Assembly (NCBI RefSeq): GCF_022346885.1
Contig: NZ_JAKRNK010000001.1
Coordinates: 558,001-622,000 of the forward strand
Reading direction: 5' to 3'
From: Paenibacillus sp. ACRRX
GTDB taxonomy: Bacteria; Bacillota; Bacilli; Paenibacillales; Paenibacillaceae
Length of the DNA stretch: 64,000 bases
Part shown: piece after piece, positions 37,870-46,958 of the stretch
Position numbering within the stretch: position 1 is the stretch's first letter
Layout: each line of letters opens with the position of its first letter
Notes under the pieces: generated by a model
Databases searched by the model: none
The model's input: the letters and a program-made list of their open reading frames with translations, nothing else
Told to the model about the DNA's origin: nothing
Made by a program: the position numbers and the translations under genes

Positions 37870-38847
37870 ATGAGCGTAGAAATTAACGCTGTTTTTGAAG
37901 GCGGTGGAGTGAGAGGTATATCGTTGGCTGGGGCCGTCAGGGCGGCTGAGCTTGCAGGTATATCCTTTCGTCATGTCGCAGGTACTTCTTCAGGCGCGAT
38001 TGTCGCTTCTCTGATTGCGGCTGGCTATACAGCTGAAGAGATGAGAGAGGTCATTATTCGAACGCCATTTTCCTCTTTTCTTAAAAGAGCGCCTATTTTT
38101 GAAGTGAAATGGATTGGGCCGATAATACGTTTGTTTCTAAAAAAAGGACTGTACTCAGGAGAAGCTTTGGAGCATTGGATTCATGAATTGCTGCTCGCAA
38201 AAGGAGTACGTAATTTTGGGGACCTTGCGCCAGGCCAACTTCGCATTATTGCATCGGACATTACAAATGGTCGATTGCTAGTTCTGCCAGAGGATATGAA
38301 ACAGTATGGCATCCAGCCTGATGAATTCCCGGTAAGCAAGGCAGTTCGAATGAGTACCAGCATTCCATATTTTTTTGATCCCGTCATGATTAGAGAGACA
38401 TTAATAAATGGGAAGGGCCGAGCAAAAGCATTCAGAAAGCAATTCACTTACGTTGTGGATGGCGGTATGCTTAGCAATTTTCCATTATGGTTGTTTGATC
38501 AGGAGCGGGATCCGCGCACGATGCGTGTGATTCCTACAATTGGTTTTCAAATGGTTGGAATGCAGGATGTGAAGTCGAATCGCATTACGGGCCTAATTAC
38601 GATGCTGCAAGCTATGGTTGAAACGATGATATCTGCACATGATCAGCGTTATATTGAACAGCATAATCGGTACAGGACAATAAAGATTCCAACGCTTGGT
38701 GTTGGACTGACCGAGTTTGATATCACAAAGGAACAAAACCTTGCTTTGTATGACTCCGGTCTGACAGCAGGAAATAAGTACTTTGATGATTGGACTTATA
38801 CGCAATATGAACAATTCTATGAAGTGTTTATGGCGAAGTTTAAATAA
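37870..38847 (+). CDS. Patatin-like phospholipase
   Basis: A 325-residue patatin-family acyl hydrolase. The oxyanion motif EGGGVRG (10-16), nucleophile elbow GTSSG with S40, and the catalytic Asp D197 in VVDGGML are all present, so the Ser-Asp dyad is intact. No signal peptide. Residues 71-110 (FSSFLKRAPIFEVKWIGPIIRLF) may bind membrane. Bacterial patatins hydrolyse phospholipids or lysophospholipids; the substrate is unknown. The start ATG follows a GGGAGGG site that is locked in a hairpin, suggesting translational control. Confidence 0.9.
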   Translation: MSVEINAVFEGGGVRGISLAGAVRAAELAGISFRHVAGTSSGAIVASLIAAGYTAEEMREVIIRTPFSSFLKRAPIFEVKWIGPIIRLFLKKGLYSGEALEHWIHELLLAKGVRNFGDLAPGQLRIIASDITNGRLLVLPEDMKQYGIQPDEFPVSKAVRMSTSIPYFFDPVMIRETLINGKGRAKAFRKQFTYVVDGGMLSNFPLWLFDQERDPRTMRVIPTIGFQMVGMQDVKSNRITGLITMLQAMVETMISAHDQRYIEQHNRYRTIKIPTLGVGLTEFDITKEQNLALYDSGLTAGNKYFDDWTYTQYEQFYEVFMAKFK

Positions 38848-39172
38848 GAAACGGGGGAGCTTGTACTCCTTCAAGCAATGGACCGCATAGTGTGAGACAA
38901 ATTCAAAACACCTTCAAAAGAAACTTGGGGCTTGAAATTGCCCCTAATACGAGACAATTCAAAACGCCTTCAAGTGAAGCATTTCATGTCGTAGGATATG
39001 GAGTTAACACTTGGAGGTGTTTTTGCATGTGTAAAAATACCAACATAAGCTAAGGTGCTACATAGTTTTATTTCACGATTTTGAAAGGCTGAGTCTGATG
39101 TCATTATAAAGTATATAATAAAAGAGCCCTTGTTTTATGGGCTATTTTATTAATTTCAGGCGGAGGTCTATT
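38848..39172. repeat. Imperfect direct and inverted repeats in an AT-rich gap
   Basis: Two imperfect copies, 38894-38917 and 38951-38973, share GAGACAA-(A)-TTCAAAAC(A/G)CCTTCAA. A third, inverted copy (ACTTGGAGGTGTTTTT, about 39009-39025) can pair with the second, forming a terminator-like hairpin for the patatin gene. Between the first two is a GGGGC/GCCCC stem (38927-38931 and 38940-38944). This may be an insertion-sequence end or MITE remnant, or a complex terminator. A possible promoter TATAAT lies near 39113-39119. Confidence 0.5.
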
Positions 39173-39403
39173 ATGTTTATAATTATTAGTTATGCAGTAC
39201 TTACTATTTTTTTCTCGTCTGTATTAGTATATCGAATTAAAAAGCAAAAGTTTGCGTCATACTTAACTGAAGAAATTGGTTTATTAGCTACTTTTTTTAT
39301 CGTAAGTCTAGTTCTTGAAGTACCTATAGTAATTAAGACTATTGCTGTTGTATCACTGTTGGCCATTTTTATATATGGTAGTGTAAAAAATAATGACACG
39401 TAG
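39173..39403 (+). CDS. Small hydrophobic membrane protein, AT-rich
   Basis: A 76-residue protein with an N-terminal helix (about 3-19), a short basic loop (RIKKQKFASYLTEE) and a hydrophobic hairpin (about 34-70). CGGAGG lies 6 bases before the ATG at 39173. Codon usage is clearly more A/T-rich than in neighbouring genes, suggesting recent acquisition. I do not recognise a family. Single-gene unit between repeats and a minus-strand gene pair. Confidence 0.55.
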   Translation: MFIIISYAVLTIFFSSVLVYRIKKQKFASYLTEEIGLLATFFIVSLVLEVPIVIKTIAVVSLLAIFIYGSVKNNDT

Positions 39404-39456
39404 AAATATGAACATAATACTTACAGCGGTAGCCGACAATCTGTACAAAATAAATA

Positions 39457-39484
39457 GCCAGTCGTCGAGATTCCGATGACTGGC
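39457..39484 (-). terminator. Terminator of the yqhQ-yqhP pair
   Basis: GCCAGTCATCG pairs with CGACGACTGGC (one G-T) on the minus strand, followed by TATTTATTTT. Confidence 0.7.
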
Positions 39485-39562
39485 CACTTCACGTGCACAA
39501 GAGTTAAATTCCTGTCTCACAATTAGTGAGGCAGAGTACCAGACCGCTTAGCTTCCAGGTGG

Positions 39563-39880
39563 TTACGAATTGGTCTTTGATTTAGGCTTAGACTTATTCC
39601 CGTCAATCACAGTTAGAGATGCCGTTGAACGCCGTCGTTCAGCTTTATGTTTGACTACTGGCTTCTGCATTCTCTTAATCTTTGCTTCTGTTCGAGCTGA
39701 TTTCTTGATTCGGGGCTTTGCCGCTGCTCGCTTTGGGCCCCATTTGTATAGTGCAAATATAATAACGGCGAGCACAAGCGGGATCAGGAAGTACGTCGGG
39801 TTGCTAATAATCGTCCCGACTAGGCCGATGGTTGCAAGTGCGATCAGCGCAATCATGAACCATGATGGAAATCGTCTCAT
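39563..39880 (-). CDS. yqhP: YqhP-like small membrane protein
   Basis: A 105-residue protein with two membrane helices (about 8-25 and 30-46) and a long basic Lys/Arg-rich C-terminal tail. In Bacillus a similar small membrane gene, yqhP, lies next to yqhQ at the edge of the yqhR-aroQ-pepP-efp cluster, so I assign it mostly by gene order and topology. Start ATG at 39880, with AAAGGA 10 bases upstream; TTG at 39883 is an alternative. It follows yqhQ by 38 bases. Function unknown. Confidence 0.6.
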   Translation of the reverse strand: MRRFPSWFMIALIALATIGLVGTIISNPTYFLIPLVLAVIIFALYKWGPKRAAAKPRIKKSARTEAKIKRMQKPVVKHKAERRRSTASLTVIDGNKSKPKSKTNS

Positions 39881-39918
39881 CAACTATCCATCCTTTCGAC
39901 AGGGTCTGTTCCTTGTTA

Positions 39919-40866
39919 TCAAGAAGCTTTGGTGGCCCCATTGGGTTGGAGCTGTTTATCCAGTTCAAGCATACGGTTAAAGGATGCGATGGATACTTCA
40001 ACTTGGTCGTCAGAAGGCTCCTTGGTTGTTAACAACTGCAGCCATAATCCAGGGTAACCAAGGAATCGCAGTACAGGAACATCTCGCAGTGCATTCGTGA
40101 ATCGCAAAAATTCATAGGAAACCCCGATAACGAGCGGAAGCAGCGCCAGTCGCCACAGTACACGCTCCATTAAAGAATCGTATGATACAAAGGAATAAAT
40201 AATCACGCCAATAATAACCGTTAAAACAATAAAACTGCTGCCGCATCGGTAATGCAGCGTGTTGAACTTCTGAACATTTTTGACAGTCAGCTCAAGTCCT
40301 GCTTCATAAGCGGTAATGACCTTGTGTTCTGCACCGTGGTATTGGAACAATCTTTTGATGATAGGTGTCATCGATATGACCCACAAATAGACGATCAAAA
40401 TAACAATCTTAATAATACCTTCAATAATCGTATGAACGACTTGGTTCTCAAATGCTTTACCAAATAAAAGTTGTTCAATTACAGCTGGTGCGGCTGTAAA
40501 AATGACTTTCCCGAAAATAAAGGACAGCACGCCCACTACTGCTACACCCAAGATCATGCTTAGGCTCCACCCAGACTTTTTGTCCGATTCCTGAACGGGC
40601 CCTTCTTCGTCCTCCGCATACTTCTCTGCAGCATAATTAAGGTGCTGCGCTCCTCGTGCACTTGCTTCAATAATGCCAACCAAGCCACGCACAAGCGGGA
40701 TCTTCTTGAGGGCATTAAGCCACTTCTTCTCTTCACGTGGAACTTCATAATAGGAAATCTCGTTATTTTTACGACGCACTGCTGTCACGTTCACGTGGCG
40801 TCCTTGAAACATGACTCCTTCAATAACTGCTTGTCCACCGTAAATCGCTTTGGATTGCTCTGACAA
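39919..40866 (-). CDS. yqhQ: YqhQ, DUF1385 family membrane protein
   Basis: A 315-residue DUF1385 protein. The diagnostic N-terminus YGGQAVIEGVMFQG and the central QYHGAEHKVITAYEAGLELT and HYRCGSSF motifs are present, with about five to six membrane helices. TTG start at 40866, six bases after AAGGAAGGTG, gives MSEQSKAIYGGQAV, which agrees with relatives; a frame extended to 40959 has no ribosome site. It is divergent from yqhR, as in Bacillus. Molecular function remains unclear. Confidence 0.88.
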   Translation of the reverse strand: MSEQSKAIYGGQAVIEGVMFQGRHVNVTAVRRKNNEISYYEVPREEKKWLNALKKIPLVRGLVGIIEASARGAQHLNYAAEKYAEDEEGPVQESDKKSGWSLSMILGVAVVGVLSFIFGKVIFTAAPAVIEQLLFGKAFENQVVHTIIEGIIKIVILIVYLWVISMTPIIKRLFQYHGAEHKVITAYEAGLELTVKNVQKFNTLHYRCGSSFIVLTVIIGVIIYSFVSYDSLMERVLWRLALLPLVIGVSYEFLRFTNALRDVPVLRFLGYPGLWLQLLTTKEPSDDQVEVSIASFNRMLELDKQLQPNGATKAS

Positions 40867-41085
40867 TCGCTTCACCTTCCTTGAATGAGATCCAGCCACA
40901 ACAACTGTGATGGACGATATAGTCATATTGTATCGAATTTGCAGTCTTATTGCTACCACAACACAGATGCAGGAAATAGAGGAATAACGTTAAGATGCAC
41001 CCAATTCGTGCATACTACCTTTGCGAGCTTGCCTGATTAACTCCGTAACAAAGGGCGATAGACAGCATGAAAGGGGCACAAAGAC

Positions 41086-41736
41086 ATGAATGAACAGCAA
41101 TATCGACAACAGCATCACGATAAAGGAAGCAGCGGAAGGAAAACGAATCCCTTTTGGTTCGCTATGCAGCTTGGTATGTTTGCCGGGCTCATATGGGGGG
41201 GGCTGAGGTGGATGGCTTATGCTTTTCACTTTACAATTGTAGTTCCTGGCTTTTTAATTGAACCCTTCTATAATCACAGCTACTTGGTAACTGCACGCGG
41301 TGGAGCAGCAGGATATGTCGTCTTTATCGGATTCTCTATGCTTGCAAGTGTTATCTATACAATGTTTATGAAGAAAATTCCTGGGCCATGGGCGGGTATT
41401 GTATATGGCATTGTGTGGTGGGTTATCTTGTTTGTAGCTGTGGGACCTATGATAAAGATGATGCCGCCAGTAACGAAGACAACTTGGAATTCAATATATA
41501 CTGATTTCTGCCTATTTTTGTTATGGGGCTTGTTTATTGGATATACGGTTGCAATGGAGTTTAATGATGAGCGACTTCGTGAGCCGGGAGGATCAAAGGG
41601 AAGCCATAATCAGCATTCAAGTGGACCAAAAGGAGCTAGCAAGTCAGGTAGTCAAGCTAGGGGGGAAGAGTCGAACGACAATGAGGGCCGTACAGGTGGA
41701 ACGGACTCAAACAACCAGCCAGAGCCGGTTATGTAA
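41086..41736 (+). CDS. yqhR: YqhR-like membrane protein
   Basis: A 216-residue protein with four predicted helices (about 27-48, 73-93, 103-122, 138-156). PFWFAMQLGMFAGLIWGGLRW and a Gly/Ser/Asn-rich hydrophilic tail (about 165-216) are typical. Assignment rests on helix pattern and exact position between yqhQ and aroQ. Start ATG at 41086 after AAAGGGG. No known function; in Bacillus the gene belongs to the same conserved neighbourhood. Confidence 0.75.
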   Translation: MNEQQYRQQHHDKGSSGRKTNPFWFAMQLGMFAGLIWGGLRWMAYAFHFTIVVPGFLIEPFYNHSYLVTARGGAAGYVVFIGFSMLASVIYTMFMKKIPGPWAGIVYGIVWWVILFVAVGPMIKMMPPVTKTTWNSIYTDFCLFLLWGLFIGYTVAMEFNDERLREPGGSKGSHNQHSSGPKGASKSGSQARGEESNDNEGRTGGTDSNNQPEPVM

Positions 41737-41854
41737 TGTCGCGTCAAAAGTGTCAGGGATCGAATTCGTTATGGTTTAGCTAGGTACATGCTTCTCAAGC
41801 GGCTGTTCGTATGATAAAATACGTGAGTATTCGTCTGCATAAGGTGGGATAGGC

Positions 41855-42319
41855 GTGGCTTGTTACTTAGTATTAAATGGACCGAACCTGAATATGTTGG
41901 GGATTCGGGAACCTGGTGTGTATGGCAATGAATCGCTTGCTGACATCGAGGCTCGACTTCTTGCAATCGCCAATGAGCTGGGTGTCGAGCTTGAATGCGT
42001 GCAAAGCAACCACGAGGGAGTGGTCATTGACCGTATCCATGCCGCATATGGAACGTGCGACGGCATTTTAATCAATCCTGGGGCTTGGACGCATTATAGC
42101 TATGCGATTCGTGACGCGCTTGCCACCGTCAGCATTCCTACGGTTGAAGTTCATATGTCCAATATCCATAAGCGCGAAGCTTTCAGGCATCAGTCGGTGA
42201 CAGCACCAGTAGTCGTTGGACAGATCGCAGGGTTCGGCTCGTACAGCTACGAACTTGGATTATATGCGCTTCATCAAGCAGTGCAGCAGAACGGCAAAGG
42301 ACTATCTACGCATACATAA
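41855..42319 (+). CDS. aroQ: Type II 3-dehydroquinate dehydratase
   Basis: A 154-residue shikimate-pathway enzyme converting 3-dehydroquinate to 3-dehydroshikimate; normally a dodecamer. [19 protein letters not shown] with the catalytic loop Arg/Tyr, [30 protein letters not shown] and [18 protein letters not shown] with the catalytic His region are all present. GTG start at 41855 with AAGGTGG 8 bases upstream. It sits between yqhR and the M24 peptidase as in Bacillus (yqhS). Confidence 0.94.
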   Translation: MACYLVLNGPNLNMLGIREPGVYGNESLADIEARLLAIANELGVELECVQSNHEGVVIDRIHAAYGTCDGILINPGAWTHYSYAIRDALATVSIPTVEVHMSNIHKREAFRHQSVTAPVVVGQIAGFGSYSYELGLYALHQAVQQNGKGLSTHT

Positions 42320-42350
42320 CGATGAACACCATTGACAGGAGATGATTCGG

Positions 42351-43424
42351 ATGAGTAACACTCGCGTTCAGCGATTGCGCAAGGAAATGGATCAACGAGG
42401 GTTGGAATCGATATGGGTTGCAAGTGACATTAACCGTCGATACTTAACTGGCTTTACAGGCTCTTCAGGTTATGTGTTGATAACACATGAGCGGGCAATC
42501 CTGCTGACAGATTTCCGATATATGACTCAGGCGCCTGAGCAATCCCCGGATTTCGAAATCTTAGAGCATGCCAAAGTAACGGATACGTTGAAGTCGCTGC
42601 TTCAGGAGCTTAACATTTCGCGTCTTGCATTTGAACAGGATCATGTTACCTTTGCTGCTTACTCCAATTATGCCGAAGAGTTGAATCCAATTGAATTGGT
42701 TCCAACCAGCGGATTAATAGAAGACCTGCGGATGATTAAGGACGAGGAAGAGCTGCGTGTGATGCGCGATGCTGCAGCGCTTGCAGATCGTACGTTCAGT
42801 CATATCTTGAATTATTTGAAGCCTGGTGTGTCTGAGAAAGACATTGCACTAGAGATGGAATACTTCATGCGTAAGCAAGGAGCAACTTCAAGCTCATTTG
42901 ATACGATTGTTGCTTCCGGTGAACGCTCTGCGCTGCCTCATGGTGTGGCTAGCGATCGTATCATCAAAGGGAATGAGTTTATTAAACTCGACTTTGGTGC
43001 TTACTTCCAAGGATACTGTTCCGACATTACGCGTACAGTCGTGCTTGGAACACCAACAGACAAGCATAAAGAAATCTACAACATCGTGTTGGAATCCCAA
43101 TTATATGCCTTGGAACATATTCGTCCTGGTATGACTGGACGTGAGGCAGATGCGTTGGCGCGCGATATCATTACTCGTTATGGGTATGGCCCGAACTTTG
43201 GGCACAGCTTGGGACATGGCTTGGGCATGGAAGTACATGAGCGTCCAGGTTTGTCGAAGGCAAGCGATACGGTGTTAACTCCCGGTATGACCGTAACAGT
43301 AGAACCGGGCATTTACGTGCCTGGATTCGGCGGTGTACGTATTGAAGACGATATCGTCATTACGGAGAACGGGATTGAAATAATAACACAATCTACGAAA
43401 GACTTGCTCGTGCTTGAGATGTAA
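42351..43424 (+). CDS. yqhT: Xaa-Pro aminopeptidase-like M24 metallopeptidase (YqhT)
   Basis: A 357-residue proline peptidase with an N-terminal creatinase-like domain (about 1-125) and a pita-bread catalytic domain. Metal ligands are in FIKLDFGAYFQGYCSDITRT (two Asp), SLGHGLGMEVHE (His), TVEPGIY (Glu) and GVRIEDDI (Glu). ATG at 42351 is 9 bases after AGGAG; the in-frame ATG at 42342 directly abuts that site. Just upstream of efp, as in Bacillus. It probably trims Xaa-Pro dipeptides or peptides. Confidence 0.92.
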   Translation: MSNTRVQRLRKEMDQRGLESIWVASDINRRYLTGFTGSSGYVLITHERAILLTDFRYMTQAPEQSPDFEILEHAKVTDTLKSLLQELNISRLAFEQDHVTFAAYSNYAEELNPIELVPTSGLIEDLRMIKDEEELRVMRDAAALADRTFSHILNYLKPGVSEKDIALEMEYFMRKQGATSSSFDTIVASGERSALPHGVASDRIIKGNEFIKLDFGAYFQGYCSDITRTVVLGTPTDKHKEIYNIVLESQLYALEHIRPGMTGREADALARDIITRYGYGPNFGHSLGHGLGMEVHERPGLSKASDTVLTPGMTVTVEPGIYVPGFGGVRIEDDIVITENGIEIITQSTKDLLVLEM

Positions 43425-43457
43425 TTTTGCACGAATAGATTTAGGAGGGTATTCACA

Positions 43458-44015
43458 GTGATTTCAGTGAACGATTTTAAGACAGGATTAACGGTAGAAG
43501 TAGAACATGACATCTTCTCCGTAGTAGAATTCCAACATGTTAAACCAGGCAAAGGCGCAGCATTTGTTCGCTCTAAGCTTAGAAACTTGCGCAACGGCAA
43601 CGTTGTCGAGAAGACGTTCCGTGCAGGCGAGACAATCGGCCGCGCACAGATCGATAACCGTGAAGTACAATATTTGTACAACAGCGGTGAAGAATATACA
43701 TTTATGGACAACGAGTCCTACGATCAATTTGCACTAAGTAAAGAGCAATTGGAATGGGAAATTAACTTCTTGAAAGACAACATGATGGTTAACATCATCA
43801 GCTACAAAGGCGAAATTTTGGGCATTAACATGCCTAACAGCGTTGAACTTAAAGTCATTGAGACGGAGCCAGGCGTCAAAGGCAACACGGCTCAAGGCGC
43901 TACGAAGAACGCTAAAGTCGAAACGGGCCTGAACGTTCAAGTACCTCTCTTCATCAACGAAGATGATGTATTGCTTATCGATACGCGCGAAGGTAAATAC
44001 ATTTCCCGCGCCTAA
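43458..44015 (+). CDS. efp: Translation elongation factor P
   Basis: A 185-residue EF-P that relieves ribosome stalling at polyproline. Three beta-barrel domains; the tip loop [13 protein letters not shown] has K32, the residue carrying 5-aminopentanol modification in Bacillus, rather than the Arg of some lineages. Ends with KYISRA like relatives. GTG start at 43458 after AGGAGG. Followed by a strong terminator. Confidence 0.97.
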   Translation: MISVNDFKTGLTVEVEHDIFSVVEFQHVKPGKGAAFVRSKLRNLRNGNVVEKTFRAGETIGRAQIDNREVQYLYNSGEEYTFMDNESYDQFALSKEQLEWEINFLKDNMMVNIISYKGEILGINMPNSVELKVIETEPGVKGNTAQGATKNAKVETGLNVQVPLFINEDDVLLIDTREGKYISRA

Positions 44016-44064
44016 TCAAATGTTGGATGTAAGTTGATTACAACGTATATACTGACATTTAAAT

Positions 44065-44112
44065 AAAAAAAGTGATTGAACAGGAAGTTGTTTCTGTTTA
44101 ATCACTTTTTTT
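44065..44112. terminator. Bidirectional terminator after efp
   Basis: AAAAAAGTGATT with AATCACTTTTTTT and an inner AACAG/CTGTT stem form a hairpin with A- and T-runs on its two sides (about 44065-44112). Confidence 0.9.
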
Positions 44113-44246
44113 AGTTTACAGGTGATTGCGAATATCGAATGTACGCCCTTGAGAGGCATTAATTTGTGTTTGTATACGAGGGAAAAACGTCCTTATACAA
44201 GTTTAGACAGACGTACAACTTTTACGACTATTCTGGCAAACATTAT

Positions 44247-44254
44247 GCTATAAT
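44247..44254 (+). promoter_or_regulatory. Extended -10 promoter of lysC
   Basis: TGCTATAAT, i.e. TATAAT at 44249-44254 with an upstream TG extension, and no clear -35 box. The 5' leader is about 45 bases, too short for a lysine riboswitch. Confidence 0.55.
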
Positions 44255-44303
44255 ATGCAATTAAAAGAAATTATACATTCCTACGGGATTGGAGTGAGTC
44301 AGC

Positions 44304-45557
44304 GTGGCTTTATTCGTCATGAAATTCGGGGGAAGTTCTGTCGGTGACACCGAGCGTATGAAGCGGGTTGCTAAGCGTATTGTAGAAAAGAAAGAGCAGG
44401 GTCATCAATGTGTCGTTGTTGTATCTGCAATGGGAGATACGACAGACGATCTGATCGATAAATCCAGATTGCTAAGCGACAATCCGCCTGCTCGAGAAAT
44501 GGATATGCTATTAACGACAGGCGAGCAGATAAGCGTTGCGCTTTTGTCAATGGCCATTCATTCGTTAGGTCATCAAGCAAAGTCATTTACAGGTTGGCAA
44601 GCTGGATTCCGCACGGACGATACACATGGTAAGGCACGAATAGCTGATATCGAACCGTTTCGTGTCATTGATGCACTTGATACGGGTAACATCGTAATTG
44701 TTGCTGGCTTCCAGGGCATGTCTGAGTCTGGCGAGATTACGACGCTTGGACGCGGCGGATCTGACACAACTGCAGTAGCTTTAGCTGCAGCTATTCAGGC
44801 AGACGTGTGCGAGATCTACACAGATGTTGACGGTATTTATTCCACCGATCCACGTATTGTGCGATGTGCTCGTAAGCTGCAGGAAATTTCTTACGACGAA
44901 ATGTTGGAACTGGCTCACTTAGGGGCGGCGGTATTGCATCCACGGGCTGTTGAGTATGCGAAGCATAACAACGTATGTTTGGTGGTGCGATCTAGCTTTA
45001 ATCATAACGAGGGAACTTACGTGAAGGAGGAAGCGGTCATGGAGCAGGGAGTGGTCGTCAGCGGAATTGCGTACGATAAAAATGTAGCACGTATTAGCAT
45101 ATTGGGTGTTGCTGATCTGCCAGGGGTATTGGCAAGAGTGTTCGGCACGCTCGCCGAAGCCGAGATCGATGTAGATATTATTGTGCAAAGCGGGGTATTG
45201 AATGGAGAGGCAGACTTCTCCTTTACAACCGCGCTGCATGATCGTGATCGGGCCATTCATGTTCTGGACCAACTGAAATCCGAGCTTCCATACCGTGAAG
45301 TGACTTCTGAGACTGATCTGGTCAAGATATCCATTGTTGGCGCCGGGATGGTCAGCCATCCGGGTGTTGCAGCGAAGATGTTCGAAGTGATATCCGGGCT
45401 TGGCATCAGTATAAAGATGGTCAGTACATCCGAGATCAAAGTATCATGCGTGATCGCCAATCAACAGCTTCACGATGTAGTGAAAGCTTTGCACACGGCT
45501 TATGGCTTGGACACCGTGGAACAAGTATTCGTAGGTGGCCCGCAGGATCGTCGTTAA
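44304..45557 (+). CDS. lysC: Aspartate kinase
   Basis: A 417-residue aspartokinase making aspartyl phosphate, the first step to lysine, threonine, methionine and (through diaminopimelate and dipicolinate) spore and wall components. Substrate motif VMKFGGSSV, VAGFQGMSESGEITTLGRGGSDTTA and EIYTDVDGIYSTDPR are intact, and two C-terminal ACT domains (from about 265) give feedback control. Such two-ACT enzymes in bacilli usually have an internal start for a beta subunit. GTG start at 44304. In Bacillus no aspartokinase lies at this locus. It ends 10 bases from the convergent DUF441 gene with no terminator between. Confidence 0.93.
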   Translation: MALFVMKFGGSSVGDTERMKRVAKRIVEKKEQGHQCVVVVSAMGDTTDDLIDKSRLLSDNPPAREMDMLLTTGEQISVALLSMAIHSLGHQAKSFTGWQAGFRTDDTHGKARIADIEPFRVIDALDTGNIVIVAGFQGMSESGEITTLGRGGSDTTAVALAAAIQADVCEIYTDVDGIYSTDPRIVRCARKLQEISYDEMLELAHLGAAVLHPRAVEYAKHNNVCLVVRSSFNHNEGTYVKEEAVMEQGVVVSGIAYDKNVARISILGVADLPGVLARVFGTLAEAEIDVDIIVQSGVLNGEADFSFTTALHDRDRAIHVLDQLKSELPYREVTSETDLVKISIVGAGMVSHPGVAAKMFEVISGLGISIKMVSTSEIKVSCVIANQQLHDVVKALHTAYGLDTVEQVFVGGPQDRR

Positions 45558-45567
45558 CGAATAGGAA

Positions 45568-46026
45568 TTATTTTTGAAATATCCACCTTGCAAGCTGCAA
45601 TAAAAAAGCGGTAATACCTGCGGCCATTAGGGGACCAACCGGTATGCCACGCAGAAAGACGATCCCGATGATCGATCCGGCGACAAGCCCGACGATCATT
45701 TGTGGGTCGTTTTTTAATAGGTCAAGTCCTTTACTGTTCATAAATGTAGCAAGTGCACCACCTGTCAGTGCAAGGATGCCTGTCCATGAGGTAAGCGTGT
45801 TTACGATGTCTTTTGTCTCGATTCGTTCTGTTGCAAAAGGCACTAACACACCAATCGTTAAAAATAACAGTCCAAGCTCTAACCCTCTACGTTCCAGTGT
45901 AGGCAGAAATCGATCAAGCTGGACAAGCTTAATAATCAGTAAAAAGCAGGCCGCAGTCGTAATGATAGGAGAGCGGCTAATAAGTCCCACGATAATTAAA
46001 GTGACCAGAACAACTTCGCCGTTCAT
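45568..46026 (-). CDS. DUF441 family membrane protein
   Basis: A 152-residue, four-helix membrane protein of the DUF441 (YtwI) type, with [41 protein letters not shown] and a closing [34 protein letters not shown] at 46026 has GGAG 11 bases upstream; an earlier in-frame ATG at 46065 lies inside the upstream hairpin and is unlikely. Function unknown. It reads toward the end of lysC. Confidence 0.85.
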   Translation of the reverse strand: MNGEVVLVTLIIVGLISRSPIITTAACFLLIIKLVQLDRFLPTLERRGLELGLLFLTIGVLVPFATERIETKDIVNTLTSWTGILALTGGALATFMNSKGLDLLKNDPQMIVGLVAGSIIGIVFLRGIPVGPLMAAGITAFLLQLARWIFQK

Positions 46027-46048
46027 ATATAAGGTGGCTCCTTCATGG

Positions 46049-46099
46049 AAAATAAGAGCTTGCATATCTAATGCCTTATGAAGCTGGGCAAGCTCTTAT
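46049..46099 (-). terminator. Inverted repeat ending the comAB operon
   Basis: A perfect 12-bp repeat ATAAGAGCTTGC (46052-46063) and GCAAGCTCTTAT (46088-46099), followed on the minus strand by TTT. It lies after comB and just before the DUF441 gene. Confidence 0.6.
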
Positions 46100-46175
46100 C
46101 TCACGATATGAACACATACCGCTCATTTAGAACGAAAAGTCGATGTAGCTTCGAAAGCAGAGTGTTAGATTGCTA

Positions 46176-46910
46176 TTATGAGGTGAACCCGGTAAAAGGA
46201 ATCATCATCTGATGGACCATTCGTGGGACTACAGGAATGGTATTTACTGCTGAGCAGAATTCTACATCTTTATGATAACCAAGTTTGGCAAGCCGTTTGG
46301 CACTTGTACATTGCTGTAAAGCACTCAACAAATTGTCCGCATGGTGAAGATAAGCACTCATTACCATCGAGCCAAGATCGTTCATGACGATTGCATCGTG
46401 GGTTTCTTCTTTTATTCTACTAATCTCGTGAAGCAGCAGTCCCGCACACAAGCCGTCTTCAAATGCAAACGTATCCTGTGAACCGGCGCACAATAAGGCT
46501 ACATCTCGCTTTAGCTTCACAGCTACTTGCGCACATAGCTGTGCGTTCAGAAAAGCACCCGCAATAATATGCTCCGCCCGAACCGCTTTTTGAATGGCTC
46601 GTGTTCCGTTTGTAGTCGTTAAAACAATGCGGCGTCCTCGAAAATCATCATTTGTGTATTCTAAAGGAGAGTTGCCTGCATCGAAGCCAATTATTTTTTT
46701 ACAGTAGCGCTCGCCCCCAAGAATATCCCCTGGTACAAAGCAATGCTTGGCTTGACCGACAGTCTCAACTGGAATAACACCGGCTGCGCCGTAGGCCAAC
46801 GCTGTTACAATTGTACTAGTCGCCCGCAGCACGTCGATCACAATTACGGTACGATGGGACAGGTCAATCGCGCGTGCTTCACTAATACTTGATATGGCAT
46901 CGACTTGCAT
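46176..46910 (-). CDS. comB: 2-phosphosulfolactate phosphatase (ComB)
   Basis: A 244-residue ComB-family phosphatase that dephosphorylates 2-phospho-3-sulfolactate to sulfolactate. Family hallmarks: VIVIDVLRATSTIVTALAYGA near the start, GFDAGNSPLEY, RIVLTTTNGTRAI, and ALLCAGSQDTFAFEDGLCAG. Start at 46910, 9 bases after AAAGGAGG; an ATG at 46916 is too close to it. It follows comA by 48 bases on the same strand. 3-sulfolactate is a major soluble component of Bacillus subtilis spores, so a sporulation role is plausible. Confidence 0.88.
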   Translation of the reverse strand: MQVDAISSISEARAIDLSHRTVIVIDVLRATSTIVTALAYGAAGVIPVETVGQAKHCFVPGDILGGERYCKKIIGFDAGNSPLEYTNDDFRGRRIVLTTTNGTRAIQKAVRAEHIIAGAFLNAQLCAQVAVKLKRDVALLCAGSQDTFAFEDGLCAGLLLHEISRIKEETHDAIVMNDLGSMVMSAYLHHADNLLSALQQCTSAKRLAKLGYHKDVEFCSAVNTIPVVPRMVHQMMIPFTGFTS

Positions 46911-46958
46911 CTGCATGCACCTCCTTTCTTATGCAGGAACATGATATCCACGGCTGCA

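Noticed and set aside
38894-38973. CRISPR-like reading of the two repeats
   Set aside because: Only two imperfect copies, no regular spacer set and no cas genes; better seen as terminator or mobile-element remnant.
44016-44303. Lysine riboswitch before lysC
   Set aside because: The leader from the likely promoter is only about 45 bases and the rest is the efp terminator and AT-rich sequence; no lysine-box motifs seen.
45644-46081. 145-codon plus-strand frame opposite the DUF441 gene
   Set aside because: Antisense to a recognised membrane protein; Ser/Arg/Thr-rich shadow composition without a ribosome site.
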